Source of the DNA: Verrucomicrobiota bacterium | GTDB lineage: Bacteria; Verrucomicrobiota; Verrucomicrobiia; Verrucomicrobiales; Akkermansiaceae | Reading direction: 5' to 3' | Length of the DNA stretch: 64,000 nucleotides | Assembly (NCBI GenBank): GCA_030835305.1 | Contig: JAURPJ010000057.1 | Coordinates: 1 to 64,000 of the forward strand | Shown: positions 53,502 to 61,976 of the stretch, piece after piece | Numbering within the stretch: the stretch's first letter is position 1 | Layout: every line of letters starts with the position of its first letter | Notes under the pieces: generated by a model | What the model was told of the DNA's origin: nothing | Seen by the model: the letters and a program-made list of their open reading frames with translations, nothing else | Databases searched by the model: none | Position numbers and translations under genes: made by a program

Positions 53502-55754
53502 CTACTGATGCAGCGATAGGAGGCGCTTGGATTCCTTGATCAGGAAGTCGATATCCATGAATGGATCGGCCGAAATGTCAGACCAGAGCATGCGCCCCTT
53601 GCCATCAAGAACGAAGGTTCCGTGAAGTGGCTGGTCCTCAAAATCGTCATGCGCTGTGTATTGCTTGAAGATGTTCTTGGCAGCATCAGAAACAATGGGA
53701 AACGGAATGTCACCCTTGGTGTAGTTGTCCTGAGAGTCCTTAAGATTCGCAACGTTGTCTGTTGATATTGCGAGAATCGGGAGCCCCGCTTTTTCAAAGT
53801 CAGAGTATCGATCCGCCATTGCGGTCAGTTGCTCGGTGCAATGAAGACATCCGGCGCCCAGGTAAAAGACGAGAATCACCGGCTTGCCGCGATACTCGGC
53901 AAGCGAAACATTTTTCTGATGCTGATCAGGCAGACTAAATCCGGGCGCCACCGGCGGCGTCCAATGGAGCGGTCCAAGTTCGTCGAGCTGCGGACGCGGC
54001 AAAAGATCGTCGGCAGGCTGGTGTGCAATCCGCCAATCAAGGGGATAACCAAGCTCCTTTGCAATTGGGGCAAGCCGGGCAAAAACCGGCGATTCGATCT
54101 CCAATTCAGATCCATAATTGCGCAGATCCTCGAAACCGGTCTTCCAGGCGGGATCGTCCCTTTTCGCGTGATAAAGCGCATGGATCGCCTTGGCTAGCGG
54201 AAGGGTTCGCTTGTCCTTTTTCTCAATCTGCTTCCTGGCGATCTCAGCCGCCTTCTCGTGATCTCCATACGCCAAATACCGCAGGACCGGGGTTTGCTGC
54301 GAGGGTCGCTTTGAGAGAGCCTCTGTAGCGGTCTTGAAGTCCCCGTTCATCGCGGCGAGGTAGCCCTTCAACTCGCCAACAACATTCTCAAATTTCCTGA
54401 CATTCTTCTGAAATTGATCGTGGGCCTTCTTTTCAGCTGACTTGATCTCCTTCTCATTTTTCTTCTCCTTCTCGGCTTTCTCCCGGGCCCTCGTTTTGGC
54501 CTGTTCCTGGTCGGCTTTGACCTTCGCCAGATGTGATTCGACCTCCTCGATGGTCTTTCTTAATTTAACTTGATGCCCAAGATTCGCTTGCGCGACTCCA
54601 ATGAGCCGTAATCGGGAAAGGTCGTCCTCAGGCTTCGGGAGCACCTCCAACCACGGCGAGCGGGCAGTCTCGAGCGCCTGCTGCCAGAGTTCGGCCTTTT
54701 CAAGATAGTCGATCAAAGCAAGACGACCGTATCGCGCGGAGCCCCGTCCGGGATTATTGAGTTTGGGATGGCGGGGATTCCCTAGAAGGGATTTCGCCAT
54801 GTCGATGCTGGCCCGCACCATTCCGAGGTGGGAAAAATTCCGCGATAGCCACTCGTTGTTGTGGGCATAGTTGTGAATCTGATCCGGCAACAGAAACCAT
54901 TTCATCATGTGCTTGTGGTCAACCCGTGCCGACGCCTGCTGCTGCCATACCGCATCCTGATAACGCTTGGCCTTGGAATAAATGTGCCCCGGCATGTGCC
55001 ACATGTGCGCGATGCCCGGAGCAGTTTGCCCCAGTCGTGCCGCTGAATCGAGTGCCTGCTCATGTTTGCGGTTATCCCAAAGGTGGATCGCGTAGTGGTG
55101 CGCAGGATGGTTGGGGTTCTTTGCGAAAATCTGCTCCAGAATGGCATCCAGCCCCACATGACTCGTAATGGGAATGCCCTTACGGCTAAACTGCCAACGC
55201 CGACAAACCAGCAGGGCCTTGGCCTCGAGATCATCGGGATAATTTAAAATCAGATCCTCATAAGCCCGGATAAAATTCTTCCGGCGCTTGGTGACATCTT
55301 TCTCTTTTTGGTCGTCATGGTAGGCGATTTCCGCATCAAGATAGGCCCGCTCATGCTCGCTGATTTTGAAGTCCTCTTTTTTCAAAAGCTCACCCGCCTT
55401 CGCGATGAATTCCTTGGCTCGCTTTTCATTTTCGTAATTGGTCTGAGACAAGCCCCAATAAGCCATCGCGCAACTCGAATCGTGAGCGAGAATAGCCCGG
55501 AACGATCTTTCGGCTTCATAATACCAAAACCCATGAAGCTGCCCCAGTCCCTGATCAAAATAAGCCTGCCCCTGATCCCAACTGGTAGTAATGGGCAGAT
55601 GAACATTACTAGTTGTGCCCATCAACGGACCTTCCTGACGCGGGCCTTCATTAAAAGCATGGCCATTGTGGGAATGCCCCTCTTTAATATCTTGATTCGG
55701 CTCTTGCGCCACCAAATAGGTCGCGAAGAAAGGAAGGGTGAAAAGTCTCTTCAT
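53502..55754 (-). CDS. TPR protein with C-terminal redoxin domain
   Basis: This 750-residue exported protein has a short signal peptide (to about YLVAQ). A long tetratricopeptide-type helical region follows (WDQGQAYFDQGLGQLHGFWY, HDSSCAMAYWGLSQTNYENE, WHMPGHIYSKAKRYQDAVWQ), with many conserved His and Trp. A Lys/Glu coiled segment spans about 395-440. The last 160 residues are an AhpC/TSA-type redoxin with a C636-LH-C639 active site (GAGCLHC) and LPILAISTDN. The CxxC in place of the usual peroxidatic PxxxTxxC suggests a disulfide reductase-type role. It is probably periplasmic. The sulfatase at 55806 diverges from it with a 51-bp gap. Confidence 0.83.
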   Translation of the reverse strand: MKRLFTLPFFATYLVAQEPNQDIKEGHSHNGHAFNEGPRQEGPLMGTTSNVHLPITTSWDQGQAYFDQGLGQLHGFWYYEAERSFRAILAHDSSCAMAYWGLSQTNYENEKRAKEFIAKAGELLKKEDFKISEHERAYLDAEIAYHDDQKEKDVTKRRKNFIRAYEDLILNYPDDLEAKALLVCRRWQFSRKGIPITSHVGLDAILEQIFAKNPNHPAHHYAIHLWDNRKHEQALDSAARLGQTAPGIAHMWHMPGHIYSKAKRYQDAVWQQQASARVDHKHMMKWFLLPDQIHNYAHNNEWLSRNFSHLGMVRASIDMAKSLLGNPRHPKLNNPGRGSARYGRLALIDYLEKAELWQQALETARSPWLEVLPKPEDDLSRLRLIGVAQANLGHQVKLRKTIEEVESHLAKVKADQEQAKTRAREKAEKEKKNEKEIKSAEKKAHDQFQKNVRKFENVVGELKGYLAAMNGDFKTATEALSKRPSQQTPVLRYLAYGDHEKAAEIARKQIEKKDKRTLPLAKAIHALYHAKRDDPAWKTGFEDLRNYGSELEIESPVFARLAPIAKELGYPLDWRIAHQPADDLLPRPQLDELGPLHWTPPVAPGFSLPDQHQKNVSLAEYRGKPVILVFYLGAGCLHCTEQLTAMADRYSDFEKAGLPILAISTDNVANLKDSQDNYTKGDIPFPIVSDAAKNIFKQYTAHDDFEDQPLHGTFVLDGKGRMLWSDISADPFMDIDFLIKESKRLLSLHQ

Positions 55755-55805
55755 GATCGATGCTTGTAGATTGAGATTACGTCGGAGATGTGGTGAGCTT
55801 TCCAG

Positions 55806-57221
55806 ATGATTCGATTGATTTCACTCTGGATGTGCCTTTTCTGTCTTTCTCAAGCGACGGAAAGGCCCAATATTGTCGTGATTTTCTGCGACGATATGGG
55901 CTACGGCGACCTCACTTGCTTTGGGGCGAAGGGCTGGGAAACGCCCCACATCGACTCAATCGCCCGGAACGGCGTTAAATTCACCGATTTTTATGTCGCC
56001 CAGCCCGTCTGCTCCGCCTCCCGCACCGCCCTCCTCACCGGCTGCTACCCCAACCGCGTGGGCATCTCCGGCGCCCTCTCTCAACGCAGCACCATCGGGA
56101 TCAATTCCGGCGAAACCACCCTCGCGGAAATTTGCAAGTCAGCCGGCTACCGCACCGCGATGTATGGGAAATGGCATCTCGGCTACCAGGAAAAATTCCT
56201 TCCTGTGAATCACGGCTTCGACGACTACTTCGGCTACCCTTACTCGAACGACATGTGGCCCAGCGGTCCGGTGCGCTTCATGCCCAATTACCCGCTTCTC
56301 CCCCTCATTGAGGACAACGAAATCATCGCCCGCGTTCGTGACCAAACCTGGATGACGACCTGGATCACCGAGCGCTCCGTCCGCTTCATTACCGGGAAAA
56401 AGGACGAACCCTTCTTTCTCTACCTCGCCCACCCGCAACCACACGTCCCCCTTTTCACCTCGCCCAAACACACCGGCTCCTCCGAGCAAGGAAAGTATGG
56501 CGACGTCATTCAGGAAATCGATTGGTCCACCGGCCAAGTCCTCGCCGCCCTGGATCAAGCCGGCGTCACCGACAACACCCTCGTCATTTTCACCAGCGAT
56601 AATGGTCCATGGATGGTTTATGGCAACCACGCCGGAGGAGTCGGCCCGCTTCGCGGCTGCAAAGGCAACTGCTGGGAAGGGGGCGTCCGCGTCCCCTGCA
56701 TCATGCAATGGCCCGCCAAGCTCAAACCCGGGTCGGTCGTTCAAACTCCCCTCATGACCATTGATCTCCTCCCCACCATCGCCAAACTTCTCGAGGTATC
56801 CCTTCCGGAAAAGCCCATCGATGGCAGGGACGCCTGGCCCGTCATCTCTGGCCAGCAAACCGAACCAGTTCAGGAAGCCTACTACTTTTGGTATAAAAGG
56901 AACGACCTCGAAGCCATGCGCATGGGCAAATGGAAACTGCAATTTCCGCACACCTTCCGAAATTCTAAAATCTCACCCGCCAACGACGGCCATTCCGGGA
57001 ATTACGTCATGCAAAAGTGCGATCTTGAGCTCTACGACCTTGAAGTTGACATCGCAGAGTCCAACAACCTCGCCGACCAGCACCCCGAAATCGTCGCCAA
57101 AATGCAAGCGCTCGCCGATAAGAAGAGAGCCGAACTCGGCGACAACCTTAACAAAGTCAAAGGCGCAAAAACCCGACAACCCGGCACCGCTCCGATCGCC
57201 AACTGGGCTAAAAAGAAGTAG
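55806..57221 (+). CDS. Secreted Cys-type sulfatase
   Basis: This 471-residue arylsulfatase-family enzyme has a signal peptide (cleaved near SQA-TE). The metal site is IFCDDMGYGD, the formylglycine motif CSASRTALLTG (C69) needs maturation by a formylglycine-generating enzyme or anaerobic maturase, and GKWHLG, HPQPH and FTSDNGP carry the remaining ligands. All catalytic residues seem present. It would remove sulfate esters from glycans in the periplasm or outside. It points toward a second sulfatase on the other strand; the two share under half their sequence by eye and are not a recent duplication. Confidence 0.95.
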   Translation: MIRLISLWMCLFCLSQATERPNIVVIFCDDMGYGDLTCFGAKGWETPHIDSIARNGVKFTDFYVAQPVCSASRTALLTGCYPNRVGISGALSQRSTIGINSGETTLAEICKSAGYRTAMYGKWHLGYQEKFLPVNHGFDDYFGYPYSNDMWPSGPVRFMPNYPLLPLIEDNEIIARVRDQTWMTTWITERSVRFITGKKDEPFFLYLAHPQPHVPLFTSPKHTGSSEQGKYGDVIQEIDWSTGQVLAALDQAGVTDNTLVIFTSDNGPWMVYGNHAGGVGPLRGCKGNCWEGGVRVPCIMQWPAKLKPGSVVQTPLMTIDLLPTIAKLLEVSLPEKPIDGRDAWPVISGQQTEPVQEAYYFWYKRNDLEAMRMGKWKLQFPHTFRNSKISPANDGHSGNYVMQKCDLELYDLEVDIAESNNLADQHPEIVAKMQALADKKRAELGDNLNKVKGAKTRQPGTAPIANWAKKK

Positions 57222-57575
57222 CTCAAGCCTGCTACCTGTGTCCCGTCGCCAACTCACAGGCAAAATGCCTGTGCTACAAGAAACCCGTAGAGACAAAACT
57301 CCAGCTACACTCTTGATTGAGAACGTAAAAGCGATCGTAAGGATCATTTCCGTCCGGGTGATCTTTGCCGATTCGGCGGGCCTCAAGCTCCGTTTCACGC
57401 AGCAGATTACCGCCTCCGGATTGAAAAAAATCGAAGTTCTTTCCCCGGAAGATAAGGCCATGCAAGCCGGACTTAATGATTACATTTCCAATTAGGGTAA
57501 CAAGAGTCCTCTCCTCACTCCCATACTTGAGGAAAATCTCTTCCATTTCTGGTGGGACTATATCCGTATCGCCGG
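57222..57575. other. Intergenic region between convergent sulfatases
   Basis: About 350 bases lie here without a recognised gene. The first part carries the short palindromic repeat listed separately. The remainder is open in one plus frame (ending at 57495) and one minus frame (ending at 57274, containing RRIGKDHPDGNDPYDRFYVL), but neither has a start with a ribosome-binding site or a family match I know. One may be a gene remnant; I cannot choose which. Confidence 0.4.
57255..57273. repeat. Short palindromic repeat
   Basis: CACAGGCA and TGCCTGTG form a perfect 8-bp inverted repeat with an AAA centre. The wording CACAGGCAnnATGCCTGTGCTAC resembles a dispersed intergenic element I associate with PVC genomes, but only one copy is seen in this window, so this depends on recall. 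It could also act as a weak bidirectional terminator between the convergent sulfatase genes. Confidence 0.5.
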
Positions 57576-58943
57576 TTATTGCTGATAAGCCGGATTCCTC
57601 TCGGTCGGAATGGGAGCCTTGGTCTCTTTTTGCCATGCTTCTAGCTCAGCCAGAAGTTCGATTTTCCTGGCTTCATTTTTCGAAGCCAGGTTGGTTTTCT
57701 CAGAGGGATCATTTTTCAAGTTGTAGAGCTCGATCACTCCATCCTCAAAATACTGAATGAGTTTCCAATCTCCCTTCCGGATGACACTGCACGGAGTCGT
57801 CCGGAAAAACGTGGAAGCGGAATCCGGGTCCGCCTTGTAGCTCTGCAGGTAGCCCGGAAAATGCCAAAAGAGGGCACGCGATTTCAAATTGCCACTCTTG
57901 AAAGCCGGCAAAAGACTCACGCCATCGAGTCCGGCTGGCTCGGTCCGCCCAGCGAGTTCTAGAAAGGTCGGATAGAGATCAATCTGCGCAATCGGTGTCT
58001 CGTTTTTGGAACCCGCTTCGACTACTCCGGGAAAACGCACTAAAAAGGGCTCCCTAATCCCACCTTCATAATACATACCCTTCACTCCACGTAGCGGCTC
58101 GGCCCGCGAAATGCTCCCGTGTGGACCATTGTCCGAGGTAAAGATCACCAGGGTATTTTTCGCGAGTTTCTGCTCATCGAGGGTTTTTAAGATATATCCC
58201 ACCGCCTGATCCATGGCATCGATCATGGCAGCATACTTCGGATTCTTGTGGGAACCATCGGGAGCCTTCTTTTCATACTTTGCGGTCAGATTCTTGGGAG
58301 CCTGAATTGGGGTGTGCACCGAATAGAAAGGCAGATAGACAAAGAAAGGCGATTTGGAGTTTTCCTTGATCCAGTTGGCGACATCTCTCCCAAGCCGCTC
58401 GGGTAGATGTTCCCCTTTGGGTCCGTCCTTGAGGTAGGGATTTTTGTAGGGCGAAAAATACGACTTGGGATGACCCCAGGTCGTTCCACCAAAGTTGACG
58501 TCAAAACCATCTTTGGTGGGATCCTCGCTCAAATGCCACTTCCCTGCCACACAAGTTCGATAGCCTTTCGACTTCAGAGCCTCGGCCATCGTTAAAAATT
58601 TGGCATCGAGAATTTGCTGATTCTTGATCGGAATAAGTTTTCGGTTCTTTGCCTTGCCACGATCAGAATTCCCCACCGTAAAGACCCCGTGTCGCGGAGT
58701 ATACTTCCCAGACATCATGCAGGCCCGCGATGGAGCACAATTTGCCGCTCCCGCATACGCGTTGGTGAAAGTCATCCCTTCTTTCGCGATTCGATCGATA
58801 TTTGGCGTCTCGTAATACTTCGAACCTTGGCAGGAGAGGTCGGTATAACCCAAATCATCGGCATAAATCAGGACGATATTGGGCTTTTCAGCAACGGCCA
58901 AGGCAGCGCCCAAAATTTGAACAAGAGCAAATTTCTTAATCAT
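57576..58943 (-). CDS. Secreted Cys-type sulfatase
   Basis: The start is taken at ATG 58943, which begins a signal peptide (MIKKFALVQILGAALAVA); the open frame extends 10 codons upstream without merit. The 455-residue enzyme has IYADDLGYTDLSC (metal Asp pair), the formylglycine motif CAPSRACMMSG (C69), GKWHLSEDP, FYSVHTPIQ and IFTSDNGPHG. This is a complete arylsulfatase-type active site. The C-terminal RKGDWKLIQYFEDGVIELYN piece is typical of S1 sulfatases acting on polysaccharides. Substrate class cannot be assigned from sequence reading. Confidence 0.95.
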   Translation of the reverse strand: MIKKFALVQILGAALAVAEKPNIVLIYADDLGYTDLSCQGSKYYETPNIDRIAKEGMTFTNAYAGAANCAPSRACMMSGKYTPRHGVFTVGNSDRGKAKNRKLIPIKNQQILDAKFLTMAEALKSKGYRTCVAGKWHLSEDPTKDGFDVNFGGTTWGHPKSYFSPYKNPYLKDGPKGEHLPERLGRDVANWIKENSKSPFFVYLPFYSVHTPIQAPKNLTAKYEKKAPDGSHKNPKYAAMIDAMDQAVGYILKTLDEQKLAKNTLVIFTSDNGPHGSISRAEPLRGVKGMYYEGGIREPFLVRFPGVVEAGSKNETPIAQIDLYPTFLELAGRTEPAGLDGVSLLPAFKSGNLKSRALFWHFPGYLQSYKADPDSASTFFRTTPCSVIRKGDWKLIQYFEDGVIELYNLKNDPSEKTNLASKNEARKIELLAELEAWQKETKAPIPTERNPAYQQ

Positions 58944-59045
58944 TCTTAAATGTAACGATTCCCTCGCTTCCAAGGTGGCAAGGAAGTTGAATGGAATACC
59001 CTTGTCTCGAATTGCCCTGTATAGGAAACTTTTTTTCTAGAAATC

Positions 59046-60926
59046 ATGAACAAGATTTTCACACTTTTGGCCGTGCTTTCGGTCCCCATGCTCTCGCCCC
59101 TCTCCGCCCAGGAAAACGTGGACGAGCTTTCCAAAGCTCGAAAAGACCGCGAGCGCCTCATCGACCTTGCCCTCACTCTGGAAGCCGATTTCGGTCGCAC
59201 CCTGCAGGATTACACCGAGCTTCAGAAGGACTACGGCAGGCTCCTCAAAAAAAAGTCGGCTCCCGATCAATCCGCCAAGGTTCAAGATCTCCAAAATAAG
59301 CTGAAGCAGGCTCTCGCCAAACTTGCAGAAAAGAAGCCTGTCGGCCCGGACCCGCGCACCCAGGCGCTCCTCGAACAAGACATGGTCAATCTGCGCAACG
59401 AACTCCACCGCCAACGTCAGGAACTCCTCATCGCTCGCGCCCGCCTCGTCCGAGCCGATCAACTTCAGCGTCAACTGGACGACGCAAACAAGGGACGGGA
59501 TCAGGTGACGAAAGAGCTCAAGGAGATCAAAACCGAGCACGCCAAACTCCTTAAGGATCTAAAGACCACCATGGCCAAGCTCGAGAAGGCAGAGCAAGGC
59601 CACAAAGGGGCAATCGCGAAGATCGCCTCGCTCCAGAAAGAAAACCTCGATCTGAAGACTAAGATCAAGACCCAGGACGACGAGATTGCACGACTTCGAC
59701 CCGTCGAAGAGCAGCACAAAAAAGCAATTGTGGCAGCCACCAAGCTCGAAAAGGAACAAGCCCGCCTCTCGGAAATTCTCACCGAGCGGGAGAAACAATT
59801 GGCCAATCTCAAGTCCCATCTCGCGACCGAAGTGAAACGGACCCTCGAAATCCCGGTATTGATTCAAGCCAAGAATGAACTCCTGAAGAAACTCAACGAC
59901 AGCAGCGCCAGCAATGAAGAGCTGAAAAAGAACAACGAGGTCCTGGGGGCCAAGCGACTTGAACTGGAGAAGAAGATCAAGGACGCGGAAAAAAACATCG
60001 TGACCATGCGCGCCCGGCTCGAAAAAAACGAAAAGGCAATGGCTTCAGTCGCCAAGTTGAACACTACCAACAACCGCCTCGTCGCCGAGCAGGCCCTCCT
60101 TCAGAACACAGTCGATATGGCCAAGGCCGAACTCGTCAAAGCGAAGGGTCTGCGCAGCCGCCTCGAAGCAGAGCTAGCCGAAAGCAAAAAAATGGCAGCG
60201 GATGCCGAGGAAATCAAAAACAAGAATGCCGCACTCATGGAAGAGCAGGCCATCATTCGTGATCGCTTAATGGCGACCGAGAAAAGCTTCAAGTTCCTCA
60301 AGGCCGAACGTGACAAACTGGAGACCGCCTACCGGGATCTAGAACAAGCGAAAACCAATTTGACCTTGGAAATCACCAAACGCAACGATGAGCTGCAAAA
60401 GCTCCGAACCGAACTTGCGAAGGAATCTAAAGTATCCGGAGACGCTGCTGAACTCGGAAAGGAAAAAGCAGTCCTTGAGGCGCAGCTCAAGAAGCGCGAG
60501 GAAGAACTGACGAACACCCGGAAGGAACTCGGAAAACTGCAAATTAACGCCACTGTTCTTGAAAAGCAGCTCGTTTCACTTAAGCGGACCACCGCCTCAA
60601 TCGACCCCGTGCGCTATGCCAAAGGGGAGGCTAACGTCACCATGCAACAAGCACGTGTCTTGAGCGAGGTTCAGCAAGTCTTCCAACTCTTCCCGAGTGC
60701 TCGCATCGAAATTGTAGGCCATACCTGCGATATCGGATCTGCCAACGGCAACCTCAAACTCAGCCAACAACGCGCGAAGTCGCTTCATGATTTCCTCCTC
60801 TCAAAGGGAATTCAGGCAGCTCGCCTCAAGTTCCGGGGAGTTGGCGAAACCGAACCAGCCGTACCCAACACCAGCGAAACCAACCGTCGTCAGAATCGAC
60901 GAGTTGAAGTTGAAATCCTCGACTAA
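59046..60926 (+). CDS. Coiled-coil periplasmic protein with C-terminal OmpA domain
   Basis: This 626-residue exported protein has a signal peptide (to about PLSAQ). An almost uninterrupted coiled coil of about 480 residues follows, rich in Lys, Glu, Leu and Ala with heptad spacing. The C-terminal OmpA-like peptidoglycan-binding domain (about 520-626) has IEIVGHTCDIGSANGNLKLS, QQRAKSLHDFLLSKGI, GVGETEPAVPN and RRQNRRVEVEI. It probably spans the periplasm, anchoring to the cell wall. Such proteins may act in envelope stability or as part of a gliding or secretion scaffold. The next gene starts 9 bp downstream. Confidence 0.88.
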   Translation: MNKIFTLLAVLSVPMLSPLSAQENVDELSKARKDRERLIDLALTLEADFGRTLQDYTELQKDYGRLLKKKSAPDQSAKVQDLQNKLKQALAKLAEKKPVGPDPRTQALLEQDMVNLRNELHRQRQELLIARARLVRADQLQRQLDDANKGRDQVTKELKEIKTEHAKLLKDLKTTMAKLEKAEQGHKGAIAKIASLQKENLDLKTKIKTQDDEIARLRPVEEQHKKAIVAATKLEKEQARLSEILTEREKQLANLKSHLATEVKRTLEIPVLIQAKNELLKKLNDSSASNEELKKNNEVLGAKRLELEKKIKDAEKNIVTMRARLEKNEKAMASVAKLNTTNNRLVAEQALLQNTVDMAKAELVKAKGLRSRLEAELAESKKMAADAEEIKNKNAALMEEQAIIRDRLMATEKSFKFLKAERDKLETAYRDLEQAKTNLTLEITKRNDELQKLRTELAKESKVSGDAAELGKEKAVLEAQLKKREEELTNTRKELGKLQINATVLEKQLVSLKRTTASIDPVRYAKGEANVTMQQARVLSEVQQVFQLFPSARIEIVGHTCDIGSANGNLKLSQQRAKSLHDFLLSKGIQAARLKFRGVGETEPAVPNTSETNRRQNRRVEVEILD

Positions 60927-60935
60927 TTCTCCGCT

Positions 60936-61970
60936 TTGGAAACCACTCCCTACGGGACCACCGACGAAGGTCAAACCATCCGTCTCTTCACGCTGACGAA
61001 CACATCCGGAGTTGAAGTTCGGCTTTGCGAATATGGCGCAATCGTCGCGGCCGTGAACACCCCGGATCGTAACGGCAGGGTTGCCAACATCACGCTCGGG
61101 AAGGACTCGTTCAAGGGCTGGTTGGAAAACCCAAACTACCTCGGCGTCACCGTGGGCCGCTACGGAAACCGTATCGCAAAAGGCAAATTTTCTATCGACG
61201 GCACCGACTACAAACTGGCCACCAACAACGACCCCGGCGGTATCCCCTGCCACCTCCATGGTGGTATCAAGGGATTCGGCCAAGTCCACTGGAAGGGGCA
61301 ACCGGTCATCCGCCCTAAAGCCAGCGGAGTCTGTTTCACCTACTACTCGGATGCCGGTGAAGAAGGCTATCCCGGCAATCTCACTGCCATCGTCACCTAC
61401 TGGCTCACCGAAGACAATGAGCTCATCTTTGAGGCGAAAGCCAAGACCGATGCCCCCACGCCGGTCAATCTCATTAATCACACTTATTGGAACCTTTCCG
61501 GCAAACCCACCAAAACCATTTTGGATCACGAACTGCAATTAATTGCTGATCATTTCCTTCCCACCACGCCCGGTTTAATTCCGACCGGCAAAAAAGAAAG
61601 CGTTCAAGGAACCCCCATGGACTTCACCAGGCCCACCCGGATCGGAGAACGGCTCAAGAATGACTTCGAGCCTCTTAAATTCGGAAACGGCTACGACCAC
61701 TGCTGGGTTCTCCGGGAAAAGGCTGCCGGAGAATTAAGCACTGCTGCTATCGTACACGACGGGCAAAGCGGACGTGTCCTTGAAATAATGACAGACCAAC
61801 CCGGAGTGCAATTCTACACGGGGAACTTCCTTCCCCATAAATACACCGGACTCTGTCTCGAGACCCAGGCTTTCCCCGACTCGCCGAATCAACCTGATTT
61901 CCCGAACACTATTTTGAGACCCGGCGAGACCTACTCCCACACCTGCGTTTTTAAATTCTCAACGCGGTAA
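60936..61970 (+). CDS. galM: Aldose 1-epimerase (galactose mutarotase)
   Basis: This protein of about 344 residues interconverts alpha and beta anomers of aldoses. Family motifs are GAIVAAVNTPDRNGR, NYLGVTVGRYGNRIAKGKF, LHGGIKGF, catalytic H182 in NHTYWNLSG, DHCWVL and catalytic E309 in LETQAFPDSPN. No ATG exists near the N-terminus: the only usable start is TTG 60936, 9 bp after the upstream stop, so a TTG start or a mutated start codon is implied. There is no signal peptide, so it is cytoplasmic. It fits uptake and use of released sugars. It converges on the DUF3472 gene with 6 bp between stops. Confidence 0.93.
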   Translation: METTPYGTTDEGQTIRLFTLTNTSGVEVRLCEYGAIVAAVNTPDRNGRVANITLGKDSFKGWLENPNYLGVTVGRYGNRIAKGKFSIDGTDYKLATNNDPGGIPCHLHGGIKGFGQVHWKGQPVIRPKASGVCFTYYSDAGEEGYPGNLTAIVTYWLTEDNELIFEAKAKTDAPTPVNLINHTYWNLSGKPTKTILDHELQLIADHFLPTTPGLIPTGKKESVQGTPMDFTRPTRIGERLKNDFEPLKFGNGYDHCWVLREKAAGELSTAAIVHDGQSGRVLEIMTDQPGVQFYTGNFLPHKYTGLCLETQAFPDSPNQPDFPNTILRPGETYSHTCVFKFSTR

Positions 61971-61976
61971 GATCAT

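Noticed and set aside
57274-57636. Minus-strand frame with RRIGKDHPDGNDPYDRFYVL between the sulfatases
   Set aside because: It overlaps the sulfatase 3' end, has no start with a ribosome-binding site and no recognised family; noted only as a possible remnant.
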